From positions 9,123,284 to 9,187,283 of the forward strand of contig NC_090712.1 in assembly GCF_040954835.1 (NCBI RefSeq): DNA of 64,000 nt, read 5' to 3'. Positions 1 through 9,700 of this stretch are shown in pieces; positions within the stretch are counted from its first letter, which is position 1; every line of letters starts with the position of its first letter. A program made the position numbers and the translations under genes. The notes below the pieces were generated by a model that worked only from the letters and a program-made list of their open reading frames with translations, had not been told where the DNA came from and did not search any database. This DNA is from Lepisosteus oculatus. Its lineage: Eukaryota; Chordata; Actinopteri; Semionotiformes; Lepisosteidae.

Positions 1-207
1 TTTTTCTTTCCTACCCACATTAGAATCTGGACTAATCAGGACACAAGTCAGCCCATAATCGTCTTAATAAGTTAACAGAATCAAGAGTTAAGACTGGGTC
101 TTCTTCCGGGATAGAAAAGGAGCGCTCCAATAGCAGCCCGATGTTGCCATGTGGACGAAGCAGCAGCTGCCCTCTGAAATCTCTCTTCCCCTCACTGTCT
201 CAGTTAC

Positions 208-304
208 CTGGGGAGGTGGAATTCATGCAGCTGAGCAGGACTCCCCCGGCTTTTAAAACAGCCGCAGTTAAGGGCTGCTGGGCATCCACGTCCCTCTGGA
301 ATCT
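208..304 (-). CDS. CEP68: CEP68 coding exon, fourth visible (97 nt)
   Basis: The acceptor reads CTCCTCAG just above 304 and the donor is CAG|GTAACT at 208/207. The translation starts RFQRDVDAQQPLTAAVLK, which parallels the human stretch RQFKKDIDEHQSLTESVLQK in the spectrin-like tail. The exon ends one base into a codon, so at least one more coding exon must follow. I do not see it in bases 1-207. Confidence 0.87.
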
Positions 305-3300
305 CTGAGGAGACAAAGAGGATTTTAGAACAGCAGCTTCCCGGCTGACCACAGGAGTTCCAGAAGAACTGGGAAGTACGACCTTTGTCAGTCATTCTTT
401 GAGGGAAAGTATCTGTCTGAAAGGTAAAAAAAAAAATCAATAATTGATTTAACAACAGAAATGATATACAAATACAAAGCGAAGAGCAAATAACCATAAA
501 GCAGAAAAATGGTTGAAAGGGAAATACGTTTTAACCAGGGTATGTGAACTGTTCACGCCCAACTCTAAATAGTTCATTTCATTTTTAAGCTAAACTCACT
601 GAAAAAGGGGTCTGTTTTAATATGTACCTGAATTTAGGAATGACAGGAGCATTTCAAATACACCTGGGTAGGGGAATTCCAGAGAGAGGGAATTTTAGAG
701 AGCTAAATGAATGACCCCCAGGGTTTAAATGTCTTTACTTTTTCTTGTTCTACAAGGAAAAATAAGTTTTGACTCTGCTGTCTCAATACTCTTGAAGGCT
801 AGTGTACATCAGACTATCCCAGTCCAATATTGAATCCTGAAACCAAGACTTGGCTCCACCTGTGGCTACACAGGTACTGTCATTTAGAGTTACTTGATTT
901 AAGGCTGTTGGATTCAGGGCTTAGAGGTAGAACAATGTTAAAACAATGTTAAGTGTTAAAACAACAGATTAAAACAACAGACTAAATGCTTGGAGTGTAG
1001 AGTCAGAGGAAGGTTTGAATTTGTTAAGGTTCTGGTTTCATGAGTTCGTTGGTTTTTAGCATGAGAAAGGCAAAATAATAAATGTAAATTTATTAATATA
1101 TTTATGTAAATATGAGAGAAAAAACAAAGACTTAAAATAAAGAATGAAAGTGAAATAAGAAATTAGGTATTCTTTTCAAACCAAGCTTTCTTTTTTTATC
1201 CGACACTTCTGTGACCCAGGGGGCTGCGGGTATCCTTACTTTATAGTCTGCGAGAGAGGTTTTGATGCTTTCAATGTCAGCTGCGGGTGGGTTCCAGCTG
1301 TCCACTTTTTCTACCACTTTGTACAGCCACTGAATTAGCTCTTCCAGGTTCATACAAAACATCTGGGCCGAAAAGAAATGCAAAAGACATTTGACTCACA
1401 GATAACCGCCTTACACAGCGTTACTCCAGCCAAAGTCCGCAGGAATAATTCCAGGTCTGTTCAACATAGAAATCTACTGAGCATCACAGCAAGAAAGCAG
1501 TGAAAACCATGTTCTATGACGATACAGTGTTACGTTACAATTTTTTACATTTGTCAACTTGAAATAAGTATACTACCTGAACATGACGCACAAGAGACTC
1601 CTTTGCCTCTGTCTGGCCTCGGTCCGCTTGCTCGGTCTTCTGAAACTCCGAGAGAGGCAATCCCCCCAGCTGAGTCACGAACATGGCAGCTCTTCTCAGG
1701 CTACGCTTTGTGACGTCGCTCCCCAATCTATGCAGACCAGTTCCCAACTCCTGACCTTCCCGAGAGCCTCTGGCGCTGCAGGGGAAATCCGAGGCAGACG
1801 GCTCCTCTGCTGCAGATCCCTCCTTCACCTTGGTCTCCAGCAGAGCTGTTGAGGATTTAATGGAAAACGTTTCCCTTCCCAGTGAGGAGGGGGACTCCCA
1901 GCGTGCATCAACAGGCTTGTTCACCTGTATGGAAATGGTCTGTAACTGCTGAGATAAAACCTCCAGCTCCTTCAGTCTGAAAGGCAGAGGGCAGAATTCG
2001 TCGTCACTATCCCATCCTTTGTCAGGAGGAAGGATGTGTGAGGTAGGGATATAAGTGGGCTGCACTTCAGGGGATGAAAAGATGCCATGCCTTGCATGCC
2101 TCGCCTTGTAATCCACATTCTTGCTACTATGCATTTCCTGCCAAGCAGAACTGGAGTAGGAGTTTTCCAAAGAGAGGTCTACCTGGTCCATTGAAGAATA
2201 CCAGCTGCTGGACATTTTAAAATCAGCTTTGGAAGAGGAGAGTTCCTTCCGACACGGACTTGCCGGCTTTAAGGCTTTGCTTGAGAAGGTTCGCTCCCTG
2301 CCACTACCCACAGATTCTCGGACTGAGAATCGATGGCCAAGGAGCTCCGAATTCGTTGACGTTTCTGCATTGTCAGCCGGGCTAGAGAAATGGTCAAGCT
2401 CAATCCCGGAGTCTCGCATCAATGGATCAGACGCAAACAGCCGACAGTCTGACGCGTCCCGGGAAACCAGATGTTTGGGTTTCAGAGGGTAGGTATAATC
2501 GAGCAGGTTCTGGTACTCCTCATTGGGGTCCCAGCCGGGTGAATCCCTGTTGGGAGACGGGGGTAGTGAGCTGGGAATTGCACATGCCCAGTAGTCCGCC
2601 TGATACGGCGACATCTCGCGAAAGGCCAGGGCCCCCCTGCGTGGTAAGGGTAAACTGGAGGCGCTGAGAGCCTGGCAGACCTGAGGCCCGCTTCTCCTCG
2701 AGAGTCGCGAGGAGGGAATGTGAGTGTCCAGAGAAGAAGCCCTCGGAGCTGCAGCCCCTCTCGAGCTCCCCTTCGTTCTGAGACTGCGGACATCCAGAGG
2801 GGGGCTGGAGGCGCAGCGTCTGTGAGGCCTGGAGAGAGAACCTTCCTGGTAGAAGCTTGTTTCCTCGTGAGGAGGCCGCCACTCCTTCGGGCACAGTGCG
2901 CTCAAAGGTGCCGTCACGTCTTCAGACTGAGAATCGGTCGAACAGTCTTGATCCGAAAGCACAGCCACAATGTCTTCAAATTCTTCCGCCGGCGACTTCA
3001 AGCGAAATTCAAAAGTCTGACGTGTGCATTGGGCATGTTCGTCTTCAGCTTGCCCCTCCTTAAAAACAAAAAACATTGCATTTCCCCCCCCCCGATTTTT
3101 CCATTTCTCTATTTTTTCATGTTCTAAAACATAATATGTTTTTTCTTGCCTACAATACTTGGCAAACGCTGTATTCCACTGAAACAAAAACTAGAACTTG
3201 TCATTGCTCATTGACGCATGTAATTGATCTGCTTGGTTGTTCAGCCTTTTTTCTGCACTCACTCCATGGGATTCAAAACTACCCTAATTGAAGTATATTA

Positions 3301-4020
3301 TTTCAACCAGTTCCGGCAAACAGAATTGTATGCAGGCTCTCCTAACCTTACTATTTACAACTGCTTTTTCTTTTTTTTGGACTAAAACTCTTAATACATG
3401 ATGAATTTATGATAACCAGATCACAGGTGAGAATGACAGTGCATCAGCCACTCCTTTAGTGAGCTTTTCAGAACCTTAAAGAGAAGAGTTTCTGAAACTC
3501 ACGAACAGCAATTACAACCCCATAGAACAGCTGAAAGAATACTTAAAAACAATTGTAACAGAAATATTATGTTCTTTCACCTGCGATTATTCAATCTGAC
3601 TGGGGTGGAGCTACACTCCTATTGGAAATAGATCATCATGTTAATTTATTGCATTTGTTCTGTGTAATATCTTACCTGTTCCAAGTGGCTTTGAAAGAGC
3701 TTTCCATTTGCATGAGATGTTGTCTTTGTATATGCAGCAGAAGTGTCAAACAATGGCTTTCTCATTGCATAGTTGGCCTTCCCTGTGGAATACCTGCAGG
3801 ATGGTATTATTGCACTGCTCTTCTTCTGGCTGGTCTTCTCTGAAACTCTCCTGCGCAAGTCTAGAGGCAGCCCCGGCCCGTTTCTGCTGCTTGCGATGCG
3901 AGGAACCGTGTCAGCTGTGGTCCTGTGTGGACGTGCGTTGTAAACTAGCTTTGGAATCGCCTTCTCCAATCTCCCATAGCTCTTCGGTTCCATCGGATAT
4001 CTCCCAGCCTCTAGAGCCAT
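208..4020 (-). CDS. CEP68: CEP68 centrosomal protein of 68 kDa, coding region (3' part cut by window edge)
   Basis: CEP68 is a fibre component of the centrosome linker that holds parental centrioles together in interphase. Coding exons on the minus strand are 4020-3676, 3058-1577, 1362-1240 and 304-208, joined in phase 0 at the first three junctions. They give about 682 codons, and the last exon(s) lie left of base 1. The start ATG at 4020 was chosen because MAL followed by SYGR matches the human N-terminus. The most conserved block is around residues 267-311, with ADYWAC, SLPPSP and YQNLLDYTYPL. A DSG phosphodegron-like motif sits near residue 332. The C-terminal part (KESLVRHVQ, then NLEELIQWLYKV) matches the spectrin-repeat-like tail. 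The middle is low-complexity and Ser-rich, as in orthologues. SLC1A4 lies upstream in the same orientation, as in human. Identity is firm; exact splice sites are by eye. Confidence 0.93.
1240..1362 (-). CDS. CEP68: CEP68 coding exon, third visible (123 nt, 41 codons)
   Basis: The acceptor is TTTCGGCCCAG|ATG and the donor AAA|GTAAGG. It encodes MFCMNLEELIQWLYKVVEKV and what follows, matching human FCCQLEELICWLYNV. It is phase 0 at both ends. Confidence 0.9.
1577..3058 (-). CDS. CEP68: CEP68 large central exon (1482 nt, 494 codons)
   Basis: The acceptor is GTTTTTAAG|GAG and the donor CATGTTCAG|GTAGTA; both ends are phase 0. This exon holds most of the protein: an acidic, Ser-rich N-terminal part, the conserved ADYWAC...LLDYTYPL block, the RDSGIELDHFS motif, a DSDDEFCPLPFRL motif like the human SDDEYLALPARL, and the final KESLVRHVQ. 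The open frame runs past both splice sites by chance (1535-3187); those overhangs are intronic. Confidence 0.93.
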
Positions 4021-4057
4021 GGATCCACACTGCTCTCCAGTGCCATGCCACAGGTCA
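3676..4057 (-). CDS. CEP68: CEP68 first coding exon with short 5' UTR
   Basis: The donor is GAACAG|GTAAGA at 3676/3675. Coding runs from ATG at 4020 to 3676 (115 codons). Upstream, a T-rich tract and TTGTCAG give a likely acceptor with the exon starting at 4057; an alternative acceptor, CTAACAG, would start it at 4075. Translation begins MALEAGRYPMEPKSYGR. The start context is weak (T at -3, G at +4). An ATG at 4046 in another frame opens an overlapping 11-codon reading frame (see findings). Confidence 0.85.
4011..4046 (-). other. Overlapping upstream ORF in the CEP68 leader
   Basis: An ATG at 4046 in strong context (G at -3, G at +4) reads MALESSVDPWL and stops at TAG 4013-4011, overlapping the main CEP68 start at 4020. 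If the exon begins at 4057, scanning ribosomes meet this ATG first. Translational repression is inferred only. Confidence 0.45.
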
Positions 4058-6342
4058 CTGACAAGACACATGGAGCTGTTAGGGATTTGTCCCATCGAGA
4101 AAAAAAAAGATACAATTGCACTTTTGTTTAGAATCCTTAGACTACACTGTCAGGATTGGCAATTGCCAAATGTAACTCACCCCAGCACAACAGTACATAA
4201 ATCTTACAATGCTGTATCACTGCTCTACTTTATTGCACTTTAAAAGACATTCCTGAAATGTTTTCTGTACACACTGCTGAAGTGTTTGCTCTAGAATAAA
4301 AAGACAATTAACCCAGATCTAATACACTCCAGGGGCTCATCCAAGGCAAAAAAAAAAAATCACTCTCATAGTGCCATATGCTTTACATACTGAAATCCAG
4401 AAAACAGAAATACATAAACAGTTACCATGGCCAAACAATTCTGTACTTAAAAGATCTTAATAGCCTATAAGTGATTAACACTTAGGCAGTACTAAATAGT
4501 AATTCTGAGTTTCATTATGTGATAAAAAGGGGTTTTAAGTAGACAAAAAATACAGAAGTAATAATATAAAAATAATTAGTTCTGATAATAGAGAATCTGT
4601 TCAAAACAACTGAAGAATTTTTAGATTTACAGACAACTTTGAAAAATGGCTGACATTTAAGTATCTCATGGTCTTTTCCTTTTTTATAGAACTGTGAATA
4701 TTTGCACTCGTCACCCATGGATTTTACCTCTTTTTAATCAGCTTGCCCTCCAAGATCCTGTATTTTTATGTCACTCAATAACCTTGTAATGTTTAAGCTG
4801 CACATTAACTATGTATACCACCCTGTTTGAAAAAAAAATCATTCTATAAAGTCATTAACAGAGCAAGTTTGGGCTTGCCCATGTCCCAAGAATAATGCTG
4901 GCATTTGTTGACTCTCACAATGTGCTTCACAGCCCACAATCAAGAGGCCCATTCTTCATTCAACCATCCTGCTAGAAGGGTAATCAAATACTGCTGGCCT
5001 ACAGTTATAGAATGTGTGGAATCTGGCATGTTCTGGAACTGCTTTTTTGGTTTAGTAGTACATGTTGCTGGATTTCATACAGCATGAACTGCCAAACGAT
5101 AAAAAAATTAACTGAATCCCAAGATAAAACAATGAACTGAATATACTATTGAGTTTCTTTTTTTTTTTCAAATTTAGTCTGGTAAAGCTCCTTTTCTGTG
5201 TAATATGTGCTTCTAGTTTGAGTTATTGTATAAAACGATATCTTGTAACAATATCAAGCTGGTTAGTCCTCACCGCTAAAAACTGCTCTTTTAATATGCT
5301 TTTCATTAATGAAGTGAGACTCTTATGATAAAAGGGTCTGCTCAATTACTATTGATCATTTGGGCTGCAGAGGGACCTCTCATCAAACGAGATTCTGACT
5401 AATATTATTTTAATACCATAAAAATTGATTTCACAATATACTTTGCATTACGAGTTCCTATTTAGTCAAAACCACACTCCAAATTGAAAGTCAAGAATTT
5501 AAACTTGTCATGCTTTTGAATAATATGCCAGCAAAGGTTTGACACTGCACACAGAACAATACTAATTGCTTTATTATTTCTTTTTTCTAATAAATGAATT
5601 GATATTCTAGTTATATATTCACTTAGATGTTCTAAATTTACAAGGGTCAGAATCATTTTAAAGCAATTAGACATCAATTTTCAAAATATGAAATAAGACT
5701 AGCTATTTACATTCTTTAATCCAGATCACTGTCATTGAGATTCTGCCAGCGATACCTGAATTGTAAATGCAACCATAATTTAACATTTTCAATTAGACCA
5801 TTTCGTTTTTAATTAGCTTGAGATGCAGAATATTGTATGCATGGTAGAGACCTGTCTTATGCAGATTTTATTTCTTTTTCTACTTCAGACAAGTACAGCA
5901 CATCAGGCTTGTGAACCTTCAGACTTACTGTACTCAAGGAAAACAAAGTGGAGAATGAATGGCAATAAAGACACAAAAAGCAGGTATGCAGCCAGGTTTT
6001 GTTTTCATCCAATTTCTAGTGCCACCTTCTGCAGATGTGATGTACAAGGGTCTTGTATGAAAACGATCAGTGTACAGGCTGGACAACATTGCAATGCATA
6101 TAATGCATGCTGAAAAAGGTAACTTGAAACACTAAAACAACGGTCATAAACTTTGGTTCAGTCAAAAATAAATAAATTTGCTTTTTTTGTATTTTGAATT
6201 TAGAAATGTGAATTTTTAGATTAAAGGGGTGGTTTTGTCATGACTGCATGTTATCTCAATATACACACGTAGAAGATTACTTTGCTTGTGCTTTCTAAAA
6301 CCTACGAGCAGCACTCCTAATTCATCATGCTAACCATCTTCT

Positions 6343-6356
6343 GTTTCCATGGCAAC
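6343..6356. promoter_or_regulatory. X-box (RFX-type) motif in CEP68 intron 1
   Basis: The sequence GTTTCCATGGCAAC fits the RFX X-box consensus (GTNRCC, 0-3 bases, RGYAAC) exactly. RFX factors drive many ciliary and centrosomal genes. It lies about 3.3 kb downstream of the inferred CEP68 start. The match is seen; function is inferred. Confidence 0.45.
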
Positions 6357-6383
6357 TTTCACAAGTCTGAGGCCTAAGGCATA

Positions 6384-6573
6384 ACAATGAGGAGGAGACG
6401 TTAGGGCCCTAGACTCATTACTGCAAGGCTGTGGGTTCAAATCCATAAGATTGCATTACTGGCCCCAGCTTGAACAACGTTATTCACTCAGACTGTGTTG
6501 GTAACAATGCCCAGCTGCATAAATTGCTACAAATGTACACTGCTTCTGATAAAAGCATCAGCAAATAAATAAG
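6384..6573 (+). repeat. tRNA-derived SINE
   Basis: A tRNA-like head carries a B box (GGGTTCAAATCC, 6433-6444), preceded by a CTAGACTCATTA segment typical of fish tRNA SINEs. A body follows with the GCCCAGCTGCATAAAT segment. The tail, near 6541-6573, reads GCTTCTGATAAAAGCATC followed by short A-rich repeats. This resembles the conserved SINE 3' region ending in 'ataaaagcgtcagctaaat' found in many fishes. The copy is diverged. Confidence 0.75.
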
Positions 6574-7249
6574 AATCACACTGTGATGTGAGAGCCCAGT
6601 TCCAGACACCTGGTCAGAAATGAGTTGAAAGTTGAAGAAGGTTACAAACACTATTTACAGTACACTCAAGCTTTAATATCTCATTACTTCCGCATTAAGT
6701 TTACAAACTTTCACTGTCTTCATTCAGCTCTTCCTTCTCTTAATCCTTCACTTGATGATACAACAAAAGATAGACTGCAATACCTAGCAACTTCAACTTG
6801 TTCTGCTTGGACCCATTCAAGCAATCCGATACTTGTGACAGTTCAACAATTTCTCCACACCATCAGGTAGTTATTAGTTTCCTAATAAGTTACTGTATTG
6901 TATGTCACAAATGCTAGAGGCTTCAGAATATAAAAAGTAACCATAGGAACATTTGACAGACACTGTGCATCCCTTTGTAAATATGAGTAAGAACGTCTTC
7001 TGTCTTAATGTTTGGGATGCCTTAATACATGACAGAGGGTTTATTGACTCTTGTGATGTTTTTACTGACACTACTGCGATGTTCATGTGCTTATGACTGC
7101 GTAAACGTTTAACAGAAAAAAGAGATAAACCTTATGTTGATGCCATACTGCAATAATTGACATGTTTACACATCAGAGAGACAGAGAATTATCGGGAAGA
7201 GGGGGAAGGTTTTGTGAGTTTCTAAAAATGGTGAGTGCACTGTAGACGT

Positions 7250-7482
7250 TGTGCCCTTTGGATGAGACGCCAAAATCCAGACACCTTCATCATTAAAGAT
7301 CCCAAAGTATTGTTCATATGGGTATTGGCTATTTAGCCTGCCTAAAATTCTAATTGCCCACCTCTCTGCCTGATCTCCAATATGGTGGGGCTGCTGCTTG
7401 TTGCCCAGACAGATGAATTAGGTCCCTGTCTATATGCAATGCTCTTTCACATCCTTTGGAGTCAGCAGTGCTATATGAAAAG
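7250..7482 (+). repeat. Diverged SINE-like repeat, family copy 1
   Basis: It contains GGATGAGACGCC, then TCATTAAAGATCCC, then a GGTGGGGCTGCTGC segment, and ends with AGTGCTATATGAA. It matches in order the elements at 25789-25928 and 61495-61740, which lie in the opposite orientation. The family is widespread in fish genomes; I cannot give its database name. Confidence 0.65.
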
Positions 7483-8468
7483 AAGGAACTTTAATACCTG
7501 CCTTACTCTCAGTCTCAGGAGACTCTGAATGAAATATCTGTATTGTCTAGAAAGCACCAGTGAGCATTAAGGAATTATCTTGTCTTTGCAGAACAAGAGG
7601 AATATCAGCCTCAAGCTACAGTGTGCTATTTTGGTCCTGCGTTGATGAATATTGTTTCAGTGTTGATAAAGAAGACCATGAGTAAAATTAATAAATACAG
7701 CAAAAGATAAGCTTCAATGCAAATTCTTTCTTACATTCCATGTGTACACACACATATAAATCTACATCTAATGTCTATTAAAATCACCTGTTTCTTAACA
7801 TTGATAACATTTGTAAGTTACTTATCAGTTTAGCAAGTAATTTGTTTAATTGAAGAAACACTGATCTTTGAGGGCTGAAAGGTATTCAGGGTTTTGTTCC
7901 AAAATATTTCTAAATTACTTCACTGAACAGATTACCTGCAATTGACCACAAAGTTTTTTTTTGAAGTTTCTAATTTAATGGTTGCCCTGGGGCTCTCTGG
8001 GAATAGAGATGGAGATCACTGCTGCTTTCTCCACAGTATCAAGCTGTTGGTGAACAAAAAAGGTCTGTTTGTAAACTTCCAAAATACAACATTAAAACAC
8101 ACTTAAACAGCAAGGAAAGATGTGTTTATTATGTATGAATATTTTCAAAACAGACCCCTTAAGAATAGAGTACCATAAATAAGATTTAAAAATAGTCTGA
8201 GCAGAGAAAATCTGGGCAATATTTCCTGGATTTGTATTAAAATCACAGTTCTAGAGGAGGATGTTTGAATTCAAGGAAGCTAAAATTATTCAGGCTGATG
8301 GTTCCTGTTGGTTTTTTCTGGTCCCATCAGATAAAAATAGACCTTTTAAAGATGAAAGAGGCTTCAACGGTTTAGATAGTGTTATGTACCTCTGGATCAG
8401 AGACAATCTACCGCAAAGGGAGATCCAGCAGTGACCAAACTGAAAATCATAATCTGTGAACTATATCA

Positions 8469-8482
8469 GACGCCATGGCAAC
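8469..8482. promoter_or_regulatory. Imperfect X-box-like motif in CEP68 intron 1
   Basis: GACGCCATGGCAAC matches the X-box except at the second base of the left half. It lies about 1.1 kb inside the inferred CEP68 transcription start. Confidence 0.3.
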
Positions 8483-9488
8483 AGGTAGACTGCAGTTTCT
8501 AACAAATGATCAGAACAAAGGCACTTACTAACACCACAATTTCCGTCAACTTCTTAGCTGTGTGTCAGTTCAGTTACCAAACTAAATCTTTTTTTAAGAT
8601 ACGGAAACTGTTCTTTACTGTTTACAGGGACTAGCTGGTTAGATGAACTGAAGTCTCTGAATTGTCCGAGCGTGTGTTTTGTTTCTATATGTCACCCTTA
8701 GAAACAAATACGGTGCATTAAAAAAAGTCCAAGATTTAAGTAAAAATACGTTGTTCCCCGCGAAATTCACAATGACAGTTTCTGGCACAGCTTGTGAAAT
8801 TTAATGTATATTTAGTGTATATTTAAGCTGTATTTGCTCATAAATTTGTAGAGGGAAGAAATGCACGAAAACCCTTTTTATATTATTGTCTCTATTTTTC
8901 AATACGCCTTCCTAACACCGCAGTGATCTGTGCAACATATTCAGATTGAAAAATAAGCATGCACCGAGGGTTTTTCATCAGGTGGTCAAAAATATAAGAT
9001 GGTTCTTCCATTACAAATAAAAAAAAACAAAAGACAAAGCGAAAATTAATTTTACTTCGTGCTCCACTACTAAGGTCCTGACTGCAGCAGGGGGGGGCAG
9101 ACTGATATCTAATAAAATCGGACAAATTAGTAGAGCAAAACCGTTAGCTAAACAAAGGATAAGACTACCGAGAAGGTTATTGTAACAGGAAAACCCAGGC
9201 GACGGCCTGCTCATTAATATTATCCTTTATTATTAGGATGTGTTGGATATCAGCCAAGATGCAAGAATCTCAGATGGCACATTAGCTACAGTACGTAAGT
9301 AAAAAAAGCGACGCTGCAGCAAATGACAGATCACGGACATCAGGCCGTTTATACATATGTAACTGCTCGTTCCTTTTTTTTGTTTGTTTTTGCAACAGTA
9401 ACAACAACAAATCATAACTGTTATTTTCTTGTTCTCCACTGCACGCTTGAAAACCCCTTCTTTTTCACGTTTTCCGATCCATGCTTAC

Positions 9489-9640
9489 CTTCTCTTCGGG
9501 ACGCATTCTGCCCGAGCCCGGAGTGCTGCAGCCAGTTAATTTCTAAACTTTACCTGCACGCTAGCAAATTAGTCCGAAATGATTAAAAGTCCCCTAAAGA
9601 GACGCCCTGACAGCCATTCAGAAGGAAATGGTTCACAAAT
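9489..9640 (-). other. CEP68: Probable noncoding first exon of CEP68
   Basis: On the minus strand a good donor, GAGAAG|GTAAGC, lies at 9489/9488, downstream of a moderately GC-rich segment. The position, between the first coding exon and SLC1A4, fits a CEP68 leader exon. The 5' end is not determined; 9640 is only the edge of the GC box. An ATG in this exon, six codons from the donor, would read into TGA at the next exon, giving a tiny upstream ORF. Confidence 0.5.
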
Positions 9641-9700
9641 AAACAGGCGGGGCGAAGGAAGAGACCATTGTCAGCCAATGAAAATAAAGACGGTTAGCTT
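9640..9700 (-). promoter_or_regulatory. Candidate CEP68 promoter: GC box and CCAAT box
   Basis: GGCGGGGCG (Sp1-type) lies at 9646-9654 and CCAAT at 9675-9679, just upstream of the inferred first exon. No TATA box was seen. Spacing fits a TATA-less housekeeping promoter; the start site is inferred. Confidence 0.45.

Larger units (their letters stand above)
4058..9488 (-). other. CEP68 first intron
   Basis: This is about 5.4 kb of AT-rich DNA without a recognisable coding exon. It holds a tRNA-derived SINE (6384-6573), a copy of a second SINE-like family (7250-7482) and two X-box-like motifs (6343-6356 and 8469-8482). The interval is defined by the inferred first-exon donor at 9489 and the acceptor near 4057. 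Confidence 0.6.

Noticed and set aside
1..207. Last CEP68 exon inside the window
   Set aside because: No acceptor followed by sequence like the human C-terminal continuation could be read; it must lie beyond the edge.
1535..3187. Single 550-codon CEP68 ORF as one exon
   Set aside because: Splice sites at 3058 and 1577, with homology stopping exactly there, show that both ends are intronic read-through.
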